From contig CANUEZ040000047.1 in the NCBI GenBank assembly GCA_948099385.1, positions 29,902,501 through 29,966,500 of the forward strand: a stretch of 64,000 nucleotides of DNA, written 5' to 3'. This DNA is from Fasciola hepatica (lineage: Eukaryota; Platyhelminthes; Trematoda; Plagiorchiida; Fasciolidae). The translations under genes and the position numbers were made by a program. Below are positions 33,870 to 45,376 of the stretch, piece by piece. Each line of letters opens with the position of its first letter. The first letter of the stretch is position 1. Under the pieces are notes generated by a model. It searched no databases and had not been told where the DNA came from. It was given only the letters and a program-made list of their open reading frames with translations.

Positions 33870-34756
33870 GCTTTTGTGGCAATCTTGAAGAATGCATGGT
33901 CAAGTGTGTGGCCGGTGCTATTCTTGTTACCAGTCCCCGCTCCTCAGTAGGACCGACAACCTTCAACCGAAGATGATCAGCGTGATCTTAAGAGAATGTA
34001 GTCGATCTGGTTCGCTGTTTGGCCGTCATCTAAGTAACACGGTAACAAGAGCTTCCCGGGATGTTGGGAGCGGGTATTGGGTGATGGTCAGTCTTTTGAA
34101 GTTTGCAAAGTTGACGAGGCGTTCACCATTGCTGCACTGCTGTCTGAGACCATATTTCCCCAAAATATGCCTAGTTGCTTGGGTGGAGCAACCACTGCGG
34201 GGTTTCCAGTCTCCCGCAACCAGGTGAATGTCGCTTTTCGAGACGCTGTTTATCACCTCTCGTAGCCTATCTGAGAACTCAAATTTGCCGTTTCTTCGGC
34301 TGCAACTGTCGTGGCATAGACCACAACAACCTATATTTTCAAAAGTGAGGCTTGGAAATGAGCTAAGGCTATCCGAGGGAATATCGAGTACCACGGAAGC
34401 AGTGTTTTGTTGGCTTTCTTGCTGACGCTTATCTTGATGCCACAAAGACCAGGGCTGTCCACAGGCCCGCTGTGATAGAGGTGGTAACTGCCGTCTACTC
34501 CAGGAACCTTTATACACCGGGTGCCAGAGTTCGGCAGCGAAGCTTCGGAGAAACATCCAATTTCGATGCGGAATTCATGCATCTTTCGCGCAGTGATGAA
34601 TCGGCTTCCGATGTCCAAAAGTGTTCTCACATTCCAGCAGGTGATTTGGATATGAGTTCGTGTCTTGAGGCCACCACCTAACATATTTATCGTGCCTGCC
34701 GGAGGTCGAACACGAGGCTCGTCGCCACAGCATGACAGATTTGTGTAAATGAACAT
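33870..34756 (-). pseudogene. RTE-like LINE, APE-type endonuclease
   Basis: Encodes an AP-endonuclease-like domain in at least two frames. In the first (34,756-34,331), residues 40-46 read CWNVRTL with the catalytic Asn, and around residue 71 CFSEASL keeps the catalytic Glu ('LSExR' in relatives). A likely internal start is Met25, followed by LGGGLKTRTHIQIT. The second frame (34,556-34,029) reads SDIHLVAGDWKPRSG near its middle, equivalent to 'VAGDxNAR', with Asp kept but Asn replaced by Lys; then ERLVNFANFKRLTITQ. Near 34,020 a further frame reads GQTANQIDYILLRSR, equivalent to 'RxxxQIDYILxxxR'. So most catalytic residues are still visible, but the frame is broken. Confidence 0.82.
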
Positions 34757-35354
34757 TTCATGAAGAGACTTGAGAATTTAATATGAAGTGGATTATACAG
34801 CGTCACTCGGCTTTTTGTTCGTCGTAGCAGCTCTAGCCCGTGCACAACCAAGAGCTAGCTGTCGGGCCAGAGGAAGTTCATGTGTTGGGAGCTGGTGACC
34901 GAACGACCGGTTCGTACGCCTTTTAGACTTTGATCTACCAATCCGGGATGTCCAACGCGTCCCAGTGATCTTGGTGCACAGTCACCGGTGGCTCTCTAGG
35001 AGCTCGTTCGCCAATCAGTAGAGGTCATCTAGACCCGGCGGTCCATGCAACCGTGTTGATTGGACGGATATCCTTGGAAGCCGTTGGATCCCAGCAGATC
35101 TCATCCACCTATGCAGGAGTATCCATCATCGCATGCAGAGAGCTGTCTCACAGAGGTTTTGGGCCTCGATTACCCTCAACCTGTCAAACGAACTGCCGAG
35201 TTGTGTGGCCAATGTCACATGCCTCAGCTTCTTGAAGCTTTAGGTGAGAATCGGGCGGGTGACGGAGACCAAACAGACGAAAGATACCCCAAGGGAACCG
35301 ACAGTTTTCCAACTCAGAGATGCTACTACTCTCAAATGCCCCATATACCCCTTA

Positions 35355-35520
35355 GGGACGTTTCAAGTTTTGTGAAAGCTGTAGTAATATGAACGTCAAA
35401 GGATGATCCGATGAGGAAAAGAAAGGATCCCCAATGGATGAACAGGTGACAAAGATGACATTCCCACGTTCTTTTCGTATCTGAGAAACAGAAACTAGGA
35501 AACTAGCATGTTGTTTTATT
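35355..35520. repeat. Unclassified repeat R, copy 1, right part
   Basis: Resumes the alignment with 48,167-48,350 after the RTE: 'catttcgaatttcgtg' equivalents, then 'gatccgatgaggaaaa', 'cattcccacgttct' and 'gtatctgagaaacagaa'. Confidence 0.7.
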
Positions 35521-37638
35521 GGGAAAACAAAATGTCATGCTGTTAGCGTCAGAGAATATCGCATAATTTGCTCTGTAATATTTGTCGTGTCGCTTTGTTC
35601 CGTGCATGTTATGTGCTTGTGAATTCCTGTTCCATACGAAGCAGTGGTGATATTGGGAGGATATTGAGGGGCTCATTTGCAAACTGCATATGTGGGTGAA
35701 TAATGTGGTCATTGTGGACTGATGTGCGTAGGGAAGCACTGCACATTGGTAGTTTCAATGAAGATATCACGGATATGGATGCGGAAGAGTGACTACCATG
35801 AGCATCGTTGTCTGCGAGCCGGTTGCAAATTTATTGTGCACTTAGTCATCTTCTTCAGAAACCAATGTCTTAAGTCATTTCGTCAGTTACGCGTACAAAT
35901 GAAGGAGTTTAAATTCTGAATAACCAGTTTATTCTACTTTTCCGGAACCAATATTGACAGAGATGAGAAATCAGTCTACCCAAAATAAGATTTATTAGAA
36001 TATCACTTTTCTCAATCCATGAAAAATAAGACACGATTGGAACGGCCGACAGTAGAACAAACCAAATAAATGAAAAGTTGTGTCGTAGCAAATGGCTGTT
36101 ATTTAAATCCATGAATGTTAGAAATCAAACACACAAGACAAGAAAAACCGTTCTTCTGATGGGATTTGAACAAACACGTGGATACACCTGCACTAGGGCA
36201 GCTGAATCACGCTGGGTAGGAGGAGTTATCGTGCTCGGATAAGGAAATTCTGATTGCACCGCTTGGAGACATTTTTTCCTTCCAACACAGCCAAAAGTAT
36301 GGTATACATTACGAGTTTCTCTTCATCTGTTATTCTCAGTAATTTGTACGTTTCTCTTTGTGACCTAGACTGAAACGAAGGAATAACTTTCGTACCTTAA
36401 CCTAATGTTGATCTTCAGCGCTGGCTTGCCTCACCCAAGCTGTTATGTTCTCAGGATGTTCTACGTTAAGTGACGGGAACTCACGCTCTTGGATGGCATA
36501 CTTTTTCCAGTTTGTCGGTCAGCACAAATGAGCCCATTTTCGCATTGGATTTCCCGTTTAATCACAAAGCTTCCTTGTGACAAAGTCATCGCGTTAGTCT
36601 TCCAAAACAACGTGAATCAAACTTATCTTTGTATAGAAAATCCTGTTGTGAAACACTTGGCTTGATCATGTATCTTCATTGCGTCTGCCTGCTGTCCATT
36701 TTGCCCCTGAGTCGTAAAGCTCCAGCTGATTATCTTTCCACGGTGGTCGTTGTGACAACAATTTAGGCTATGTCGTTATCACTTCTTGACAATTTTGTCC
36801 TGTAGTACAAGTAGTCAAGCGTGCTGCTGTTCTCTGACTTCGGAGTCGGAGTTTTCTTCTCTATGAGTAACCCAATGATTGAACGAAAATCTGTCGCACT
36901 AAGAGATTTGGACATTCGGCAAACCGATCATGTTCGTCAGATGGAACTTATCAGTTTGTAAGTAATTAGACTGTTTCGGGTATTATTCGCCTCCAACAGT
37001 TGCTGGTCGGGTGGTTATGAGGGTTTGCTTTCCATCTTAGACGTCAAAGGAGGTTTCAGGGTTTGATTGCCGATTATTACTAAGAGGATAGCAGGTCTTT
37101 GATACCACAGCATGCACCCTTTCACTGAACTGGGGCGAAATGATAAAATATAAATGGAAATCATAGATTAACTGGTATGGTCAACGATAAAAATGATTTG
37201 GATGCATATTCAAAATAACTCACTGTAAACGAATTGAAGTTTCCCGAGTATCCTCGTCTGAATTTGGATCCTCCAACAATGATGGTGTACCAAGTGAAGC
37301 TACAACAAAAACAAGAGTGAAAAAATAAAAAAAACTTATTCCAATTTTTTCATTATCTATTTTCCATCACCAAGTCATTTCAAGCAAAACCGGCAAAATC
37401 GTATTTGGTGCAAATGTTACTGTTCTTGTGTTACTCTGAATAGAGTACTTGGGAGATAAAATTAATCTCGTCCAGTGCAGTTTCGAATTAACTTGCATTA
37501 CTGTTTACCATTGACCGATTTCCGATCAATCGCCGGCCAGTCTCCCACTCCTTTACACGGAATTCAAAAATATTGTTGTCCTTTAACTCGTCTGATCACA
37601 AAATAACTAATCTATTGCGGTGAAACTTCATCATCATC
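35521..37638. other. No recognisable gene
   Basis: Short frames only. A+T-rich between 35,900 and 36,350. I see no promoter or exon that could be tied to the receptor pseudogene that follows. Confidence 0.3.
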
Positions 37639-38673
37639 ATGGTCGAACCCACTTTTGATGAAAATCAATCCACAAATTATGCCCTGGGTGTAGATTGCAC
37701 TATACATCTGTGTTTTGGAATCATTGCTAACATCCTAGTTTTCTGTGTTCTATAAGCAGTTAAGATAAATAGTCGTCTGACAACTTGGCTTCTGCGTGTG
37801 CAACTAATTCTTGATGCATCATGTTGTTTGTGGAATATTCTCTTTCTGTGGGTGCGACACTACCCATATTCTACCTCAATCGGCGGTTGGATTCAATGTC
37901 ACATCTGGCGTACACAAGCACCCCACTGGATAACTGTGTCCATGTCAACGTGCAACCTGACATGGATCACACTGAATTGTTCATGGGCCACAGTTTATAG
38001 TACCAGGTAACAACGTAATGAAGTGATTTACATTATCTGGACCACTTTCGGAACCTTGTCATTTGGAATAGTCATTGGTATACCAACCATGATGACTGTA
38101 CAGTTGGAAAAAATGGTGTGTGTTACAATAATAACACCGAAGCAGTCAATCGCGTATTACGTCACCTTGTTTGATCAACTATTTTGGATTATCATTTATT
38201 ACCTTCTCCCAATTGTGGTTATGCTGGTTGCTTATTTTCGTGTGGTATGTTATTTCCGTTCAACGGAACTCAAACAATAATCCGAGAACTGTGGCAGTAT
38301 GCCATCCGAGTGGTTCCATCAACATGAACAGGAGCACCAACCCTATTCTTCGGGATCGAATAAGTCACCCCATGTCATGTATCCGATATTTCGATCTCTG
38401 CATATCTGTTCACTGTTTCTGATTTCCGGTGTGATTTTGGGACACACGTATGACACAGTACTTTATGTATCAGATACTCATGGTACTTTCTTTTCATATG
38501 ATATTGGATCAGACACTCAGCTGATCAGTCTGTTTGTTACAACCCTGAACTCGATTATCAATCCAATAATTATCGCTGTGTCAGTTCCATCTGTTTGTAG
38601 GTCTGCCGGCATCCATCTTTCTCTTGGAATCGGGATGTGTGAACGGGCACTGTCCAGTTCAACTTCAGATTGA
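37639..38673 (+). pseudogene. Rhodopsin-type G protein-coupled receptor pseudogene (intronless)
   Basis: One reading frame from ATG 37,639 to TGA 38,671 spans 344 codons without an intron but contains three in-frame TAA stops (37,753, 38,008, 38,278). Seven hydrophobic segments are visible. TM1 is around residues 20-38 with G27xxxN31. TM3 is around 99-122 and ends CSWATVYSTR, where DRY would be expected. TM4 reads FGTLSFGIVIGIP. TM5 reads FWIIIYYLLPIVVMLVAYF. TM6 follows an intracellular loop rich in His and Gln. TM7 reads TTLNSIINPIIIAV with N308-P309, the NPxxY position ending in Ile. Length fits a receptor. The lack of a canonical DRY and NPxxY resembles flatworm-specific orphan receptors. 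Only nonsense changes are evident and the frame is otherwise preserved, implying recent inactivation or a young retrocopy. Ligand cannot be inferred. Confidence 0.62.
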
Positions 38674-40119
38674 GTGACTAGTTGTTGGAACGGTAGAGAA
38701 TAATGAATTTCTCTCCGACTTCTATTCCACGTTTCATTCTGTTCTTTTCGTCATGATTCATTTTCTCATTTGACAATGGAAGCGGACTTGGTGGATCCGC
38801 CGGATATGTGGTTGGTGATTCACACTGTGCTGTTACTCATCAGTCACTTTATTCCGCCTTTATAAACAGCTCTATCGTCGTCGTTTTTATCATGCGATTC
38901 ATTATCGGACACAATGTCATCCGTTTCTCTCTCACGCACTCTGTGTGTGTCATCAATGTGACCGCAGTGCTCATTTCTTTTGCTTTCGATTCATCGCGCT
39001 TTGTTCATAGACGACTGTCAGACAATTAGTTAGGCCTTTCAGTTTGAACCCGTGAGCGGTAAATGTTGAGGATTGTACTTTATTTCGTTCATTCATGTTC
39101 ACTTTTGTGTTACTCCATACTCGTTCCGAATCTGTCCTTAGTTTCGATTTTAATGCACTTCAATGTTTCGCGGGAATCTCAGGACTAGGTGAAGAATGTG
39201 TAAGGTGCAAAAAAACCCCAGAGCTACAACTGACTATCGGCTCAGAAGCTGTCCGCGAACAGTGCTGTTCACAAAGTGTACCGAGTGGGAGAGGCAGCCG
39301 ATCAATCAGTACGATTGGAAGAGCTGGTTGACGGAGAGCAGATTTAGGAGAGGTACCCGATGGATGCAAAGGTTAAACAGCAATAACTCCAACTGGAACG
39401 TACGTAAGAGTAAGACGTAGATAGGCATCACCATTTCATTGACTGTAAGTGTTTGTGTTCTCTGATACAAATATTATGGTTTGGATTGCTGAGTACTATG
39501 TTTTGCAATGTCTCGTATATGGACACTTGCAGTCCATGAATACAACATCTTTCAAACTTTCTTTTCAATTTATGTGACGTAAATCCCTGGAGTCATAAAC
39601 AGCCTACTTTATTGTTGTACGTGCGCTCGTGTAATATGATTTGACGCTAACAGCAGACTAGGAATTGTGAAATAATAATTATATCTCGGGGATCACTCGG
39701 TCCGCGAAATGTCTGGATGTGCAATGTAGGCACACGTGTTTTTGTTTTTCGTAGGGTTATGTTCTTACATCAGTCAAGGTAGATTGATTGGGTGCAGTAG
39801 TCATCTTGGTACAGAATTCAGAAGATAATTGATTTCTCCCGATAGCCTCGGTGTAAGCATATTTGAGCAGCCGCATTTGATTCGATCAAAAACGGACAAC
39901 GATAAAACATTCGAAATCATTGATGCGGACCTACCCAACGATCAGTACCAACCAACCGGTCGGTAATACATCGATATGATCTCTAATTCAGTTCGTAGCA
40001 AGACAGCAGATGAGAACAAAAGGGATTGTGAATAATGACGGTTTTCTTAACAATTGGTACAAATATTTTCATTTCAAACCAATCAGAGTCAGGGATTATA
40101 TTCACTTAGAATAGTGATA
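38674..40119. other. No recognisable gene
   Basis: Short frames only. Overlapping plus and minus frames at 39,095-39,420 cover a segment somewhat richer in G+C (39,180-39,370) but show no family resemblance. Confidence 0.3.
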
Positions 40120-40290
40120 AAAATTTCCACACACTTGGTCAGGTCGACTGGTTAAATGGTTACTCCAGGTTCAGTCACTTTCTTACTCAATTACCTTCTA
40201 ACAGATAAAATATATTTGGCTTCGATAGTGGTTCCCAAGTATTTTGCACCTGCAAATCCCAGAACAGCAAACGAAAATGCAAGAAACAAC
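40120..40290. repeat. Diverged repeat related to 58,520-58,640
   Basis: The runs 'gtcgactggttaaatgg' and 'ttcgatagtggttcccaagtattttgcacctgcaaatccc' type (about 40,143-40,260) correspond to 58,519-58,637 at roughly 70-75 percent. Nature unknown. Confidence 0.45.
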
Positions 40291-41027
40291 TTACATACTG
40301 CGCTTTCTTTCAATATCAGCGAATAAAGATGATACACTTGATCAATTATCGTGGTAAAATTAGAAAGCAATGAATGTATTCCCTTTTGGAGTGACTATGT
40401 AAATGCTTGCTGAAGTTCTGCTACTGATCGAAATGATTAAAATTTTTCACAAGAAACTGGAATTGTTTTCACAAGTCAATTGCCTTACCCTAGCCGTGAT
40501 CAGACTTTCAGTAATAGGAGTCAGGTGTGGTTCCTCGACATGATATTCGAAAGTCTTTCAACCATGGAAGAATACACAACGACCGGTGCATATTTGTGAT
40601 TTATTTTGTTTGTCTGAGTATCTGGGGATATTTGCTGAAAAATTGAAATTCTATTGAATACTTCGATCACAAGAGACATAAAGCGTACTTATCTTGCATA
40701 TAAACTCGACGAATATTCAATTTTCTTATTTCACCTATCCTCCTAGAGGCGCGTTTCAAGTCACGTAGATAATTTACGTTTTAGTCAGAAGACGGAATAG
40801 TACAAGCCATTAGAGTTTATTGAATTATTCGAAACAACTACGGTGAATTTCATTTCAGTTCCTTCAAACTAGGACTCGGATGACATAGATTCAGTCAATA
40901 TCGTGCTGCATCTTTGAGCCGCGGACAAAACGAGTTGAATCAGACCAAGAAAGTGAGCGAACAAGAAATTTTTCATAGAGCGCTTAATACATGCCAGTTT
41001 GATCAGTATTTTCAAAGTCTGAATTTA
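40291..41027. other. No recognisable feature
   Basis: A+T-rich sequence with short frames; nothing found. Confidence 0.3.
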
Positions 41028-41493
41028 GATGTGACGTGGTGAACACATCTGCTTTTCAATACTTCTCCCCAGACCAGTACAGTGTATGAAGAAAGTTTTT
41101 GTGTTGTCCAAAAATATGATTCGGAGTGTTAACATGTAAGCACAAAAATGAATGTCGAATCTGTTTCCGTTGCGTTTGTGCAGGCACAATACCCACAGGT
41201 TCACCAGTCGAGAGCTTGTCTCATTATCACATTGGCCTTCGACCACGGAGGCTGTAGTATGTGTCCGTTTAACCTAATTGCGATCACCTCGATCTCAGCG
41301 AGCATACATCCACAGCTTCAGATAGAATAACCAGCAACTTTTCTTTGAGTTTCAACGGTAAACATGACTTGGTGTTAGACTATGTAGAAAGTATCTGTCA
41401 TCGCTTTAAATAACTGGTGGATCAGTATTCCTGCAGCCCTATCTCCTTGGAATTCCACACAAGCAAAGGCGAGCTTTTTGGGTCGTTGTGGTG
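41028..41493. repeat. Inverted repeat arm, left
   Basis: The reverse complement lies at 42,537-43,036. Landmarks: 'acgtggtgaacacatctgc' (41,033) against the inverse at about 43,010-43,028, 'ggcacaatacccacaggttc' (41,184) against 42,860-42,880, and 'cctatctccttggaattc' (41,438) against 42,577-42,595. By eye about 85-90 percent identical. This arm also encodes the PLE thumb described above. Confidence 0.85.
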
Positions 41494-42560
41494 TCTTGGT
41501 TGAGGACGTACTTTCATTTGCTATCCACGAAAAACTACCTTGGTACCTAATTTCTCTAAACGAGTTGCCCAGAGATCCCAGCGCTTTCGGAAATAGATCA
41601 CTGGGGCAGTTTGGCATGCTCTGCTAGTCATGCAACGTACCAAGTTTCGTTTTTGCTGGATGGAAATGAAGCCTTCGGAACGATTTCACTGCCCCACCTC
41701 CGTTGGATTGTGATAAACACTACGTTCCATTGATTCGTTTACTGTCCTACGTAGGAGCACGTCAAGGAATGGAATTGCACCACCCTGCTCCATTTCTAGA
41801 GCGAATCGGTAATTCCTATGTGATTCATTGCACTTTCGTAGTGGTTCTTTTGTGTTACAGTGGGAGAGAACTAGACAGAATATGTCGTCCACATACCTTT
41901 CATTATTAGGTAAACTGATGACGACTTTACTCAATGTGATTTTCTATATTTGACATGAGTATATCGGAAAGCAATAGATCCCATTGATATGCCATCATTG
42001 TCTGTTGGTGTTTTTTCGAAATGAAATTGCACACTTGTGGTGCACGTTTTTAGGAACTTCTCGCATACATCGACTGGTCTCGACTAGGCTAATGTCTTCT
42101 GTTGAAAAGTATTGACCAACAAAGTCCATAGTTTCCGCCAAAGGCATATTTATGAATGACGAGGATACGTCCATGGATGGCATTTTATGTGACTTGATGT
42201 CCATATTCTTGACCAGGTAGACGAATTAGAATGTCGCCGAAGGCTTTATTGTGGCAGTTTCGTCCTCATTGGTTTCATGAGTTCTGTAAGCCGTCGTGCC
42301 CCATTGGAGTGTGATGAACCCGGCATTTCAAGTATGGGTTGCAGAAAAATACCTGTTTGTATGTTCTCGGCAGACCATGAAGTTTTGGGACTATTGATCC
42401 TATGGGTTTTATCTGTTCGAACATAGTCGCGTCTATTACATCTTTCTGTCGTAATTTTCGAATGGAAGTAGAAATGTGCCGTTCAGTGGCGATTTTCTTA
42501 CCTTCTTCATTAGTACCACTGAACTTAGTTGAGTGATCACCACAACGACCCAAAAAGGTC
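41028..42560 (-). pseudogene. Penelope-like element reverse transcriptase, flanked by inverted repeats
   Basis: Read downward from 42,553: a frame with ATMFEQIKPIGSIVPKLHGL matches the PLE block 'LxPxGxxxPRLYGLPKxHK'. The RT core is mostly lost. 41,934-41,686 carries NERYVDDIFC with an intact catalytic YVDD (41,884-41,895), then GGAIPFLDVLLRRTV and SVYHNPTEVGQ, equivalent to 'FLDVLxxR' and 'xVYRKPT'. 41,617-41,375 then reads LGNSFREIRYQGSF and KKLAFACVEFQGDRAAGILI, equivalent to the PLE thumb 'LxxxGYP..F' and 'xxLxFxGDxxAExxxxRL'. No GIY-YIG domain follows before the element ends near 41,028. The YVDD makes this the best-preserved catalytic box among the PLE copies here. Confidence 0.78.
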
Positions 42561-43036
42561 GCCTTTGCTTGTGTAGAATTCCAAGGAGATAGGGCTGCAG
42601 AAATACTGATCCACCAGTTACCTTAAGCGATGACAGATACGTTCTACACAGTCTAACACCAAGACATGTTTACCTTTGAAACTCAAAGATAAGTTGCTGG
42701 TTATTCTATCTGAAGCTGTGGATGTATGCTCTCTTAGATCGAGGTGATCGCAATCAAGTTGCACAGACATACTGTGCTCGCAAAATCAATTCGTCAAGGC
42801 ACTACAGCCTCCATGATCGAAGGCCAATGTGATAATGAGACACGCTCTCGACTGGTGAACCTGTGGGTATTGTGCCTGCACAAACGCAACGGAAACAGAT
42901 TTGACATTCATTTTTGTGCTTGCATGTTAATACTCCGAATCATATTCATAGACAACACTAAACTTTTTTTCATATGCTGTACTGGTCTGGGGAGAAGTAT
43001 TGAAAAGCAGATGTGTTCACCACGTCACGTCTTCTA
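42537..43036. repeat. Inverted repeat arm, right
   Basis: Inverse of 41,028-41,493. Read on the plus strand it repeats the PLE thumb segment (VAFACVEFQGDRAAEILIHQ) pointing away from the central RT. The arms therefore do not simply look like untranslated terminal repeats. An inverted second insertion or a foldback rearrangement of a PLE is possible. Confidence 0.85.
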
Positions 43037-44951
43037 ATACGGTTCAGTTGGCCAACATCAATAATCGAGTTTTCGGTTGGTACATGTTTGTATTTGATCC
43101 CCAAATAAATGCGAAAATAGTGGTCAATTGATTGTGACTCTTTGATGCAAGTGCTTGTCAAATTTGAACTCAGTTATTTGTACTTAGACCAGGAGGAATT
43201 GCTCTCATCTCATGGCAATCAGAAAATTTGATATTTTAGCGAATCGATTTCTGTCCACGAAGATCTAGTTTATAATCAAATGCTTGGTACAAAGGTCACT
43301 CATCAGCGGGTTTAAAATGTTCGATGGGTTATGATGTCCAATAATTTCCATAAACATGTGGACTATATATATCTCTTTCGAAAACGGCTTACCTGAACTG
43401 CTTATTTGATGAATAATAATCAGCAGTGCATATCCATCGAAAGTTCGTGGATTTCGGTCACACAGGTTAACAGTCGATGAACAATTTAAACCTCATACTA
43501 CGCATAATGTTCAAATGGTCAGGCAATGCTTACTAGTCCTCGTTTCACTTAGGCCCTTTGAGGGAGAAACGATTATCCTACGAGTCTATCGTTAACCGAG
43601 GGTCGGATTTCACCGTCCAAGAGAAGTGATGACACAAAGTAAACCTGATAGGGTGGTCGGGACACGTCCCTGGCAACCGTAGACACCCTGAGCTCGTGTC
43701 TCAACTGAGTCTTGCTGGCTGTGCCGGACAGCATTGAAACAGTTTTACAGTGCTCAGTTCAACTCAGTAATTATCAAACCTAAATCGTTGGTCTGCATGT
43801 GGCTCATAGGAATGCACAAACTGGAGTAAAGTCATAAATATTAGTCCATTGTAAATCAAATTCAAAGAAGCCTAAACTACTCTTCAATATTTTGGGCGAT
43901 TTGATGGATATAGTAATCCCAAGTTTGTCCAGATGAATACCAGACGATTAATCTGATAACATAAATTTAACACTGGGATTAAAAACTGCAAACAATGATC
44001 ACTATGGGAACCAGACAGATGGGATTTTTACTGTTTCGTTTCACTTCAAATCTCCAAAATTTATCAGATAATATTTCATCAAATAATTCACGATTAGGAG
44101 TGCACTATTAGCCGAACGAAATCAGTGAATTTTCAAGGGTGAAAGCGTGGCTTTGAAAGTTTTAACTCAGTTCATCAATTAACCCATTTTTGATAGTACA
44201 TGAGGTTTATCAAAACATAAATGTGAATCTAGCCAACTTGCATACACCTCGTCCTGAATGAACGGAAATTATTGATATTCATTCAATACACATTCCACAT
44301 TGAGGGCCAGTATGATTGGCAAATGAAGTAATTAACTCGTGCAAGCTTCACACCAGCCCCTTGATATCATCCATACAATCGTGCTGGGATTGAATGTAGA
44401 CTTTTCTCAGACGGAATGCTGAGCATCATTGTCAGCAACCAACCATCAGCGTTGGGACTATTCATTCTTTGACTATTGCATAGAAATTCAGCCCAACTTA
44501 AAACGATTTATCTTTATGATAAACGGCCGATTCTCTTCAGTAAAGAGAGGGAAGCATGGTGGAATATACCCAGTGAATTCAATGTAATTTAATTAAAATT
44601 GGATGTTGTTTATTACCATTGAAAAAAATGGTGATAGGCACAATAAAGGTCCTCATCAATAAATATAGGAAAACTCCAGTAGAGCGTATCATTTTTCTCC
44701 AAGTCCGTTCTCACCTTGATTTCATATGAAAAATGCACTGGAGCTCATCTTCGGGATGTCTTCTACTTTTGTGGATGAAGATCCAACAAAACAAAACAAA
44801 ATCTCATGTACTCGTATAGGAAAACCTCATTGCAAATAGCAAACAGCGTTTAGTAATGAGTTTTGTTTATTTGCAAGTTGCATTGAGTCAAATATAATTA
44901 TTTCGTCGTCTTCGTGGTCAGGCCTTTACATCACACTTTATATGAACAAAT
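43037..44951. other. No recognisable gene
   Basis: Short frames only. 43,540-43,760 is richer in G+C but has no tRNA-like boxes or repeats that I can pair with another part of the window. Confidence 0.3.
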
Positions 44952-45376
44952 AGTGGGCGGGGGGGGGGGAGTCGGGTGACTGATGAGTCCAAATGTAACA
45001 TGCGTGACCCGGAGGTTTCTCGAGACCATGAGTGGCTGTCGTTGGTGTCATTAGTCTGAGAAACAGATCTACGGATTGTTTGTGGAGGGGTGTGGGCCAA
45101 GAAACTGCTTTTGGGTGCATACCGGCACATTGCAGTGCCAAATGCACACGAATTCCGCTGTGGGTAGGACAGGGCACTTCACCAGCCTTGATTACCCACT
45201 TCAAACTTGGTAAATTGGCCGGAACTCTTCGGTCACATTCACTGAATGGTTAGACTGAACAAAGCACAGATCCGTTGATCAGATTAATAAAACCAACGCC
45301 ACCCACTCACGGTCTCCAGATGGATCTAGGTCACGCATGTGAAAATTGGTCGCATCAGCCACCCGCTTCCCCTATT
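44952..45376. repeat. 425-bp element with inverted-repeat ends
   Basis: Arms 44,952-45,078 and 45,262-45,376 are reverse complements of each other (about 75-80 percent by eye). Landmarks: 'catgcgtgacc' at 44,998-45,008 and the inverse 'ggtcacgcatg' at 45,330-45,340; 'gtctgagaaacagatct' (45,054) with the inverse of 'agatccgttgatcagatt' (45,268-45,285). The 183-base centre is unrelated to the arms. Outer ends are a poly-G run on the left and 'cttccccta' on the right. Either a MITE-like element or two inverted copies of a SINE. Frames in this region are shadows of the symmetry. Confidence 0.75.

Larger units (their letters stand above)
33035..35354 (-). mobile_element. RTE-like LINE insertion, internally deleted
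   Basis: A minus-strand non-LTR element inserted in repeat R. Boundaries come from the uninterrupted relative at 48,120-48,220. Its 3' end is a short tail of AAAGT units (33,041-33,056), as expected of RTE-type LINEs, which end in short tandem repeats. Flanks 'gggcatt' (33,028-33,034) and 'ggacgtt' (35,355-35,361) versus 'ggacatt' in the empty site suggest a short target-site duplication. Coding parts are an endonuclease (34,756-33,870) and an RT C-terminal end (33,840-33,062). The RT core between them is missing. 34,760-35,354 would be the 5' untranslated region. Confidence 0.8.

Noticed and set aside
33892..34681. Plus-strand frames of 62-111 codons.
   Set aside because: Antisense shadows of the minus-strand RTE endonuclease.
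42744..43037. A 97-codon plus-strand frame resembling the minus frame at 41,025-41,246.
   Set aside because: The resemblance comes from the inverted-repeat arms; neither is an independent gene.
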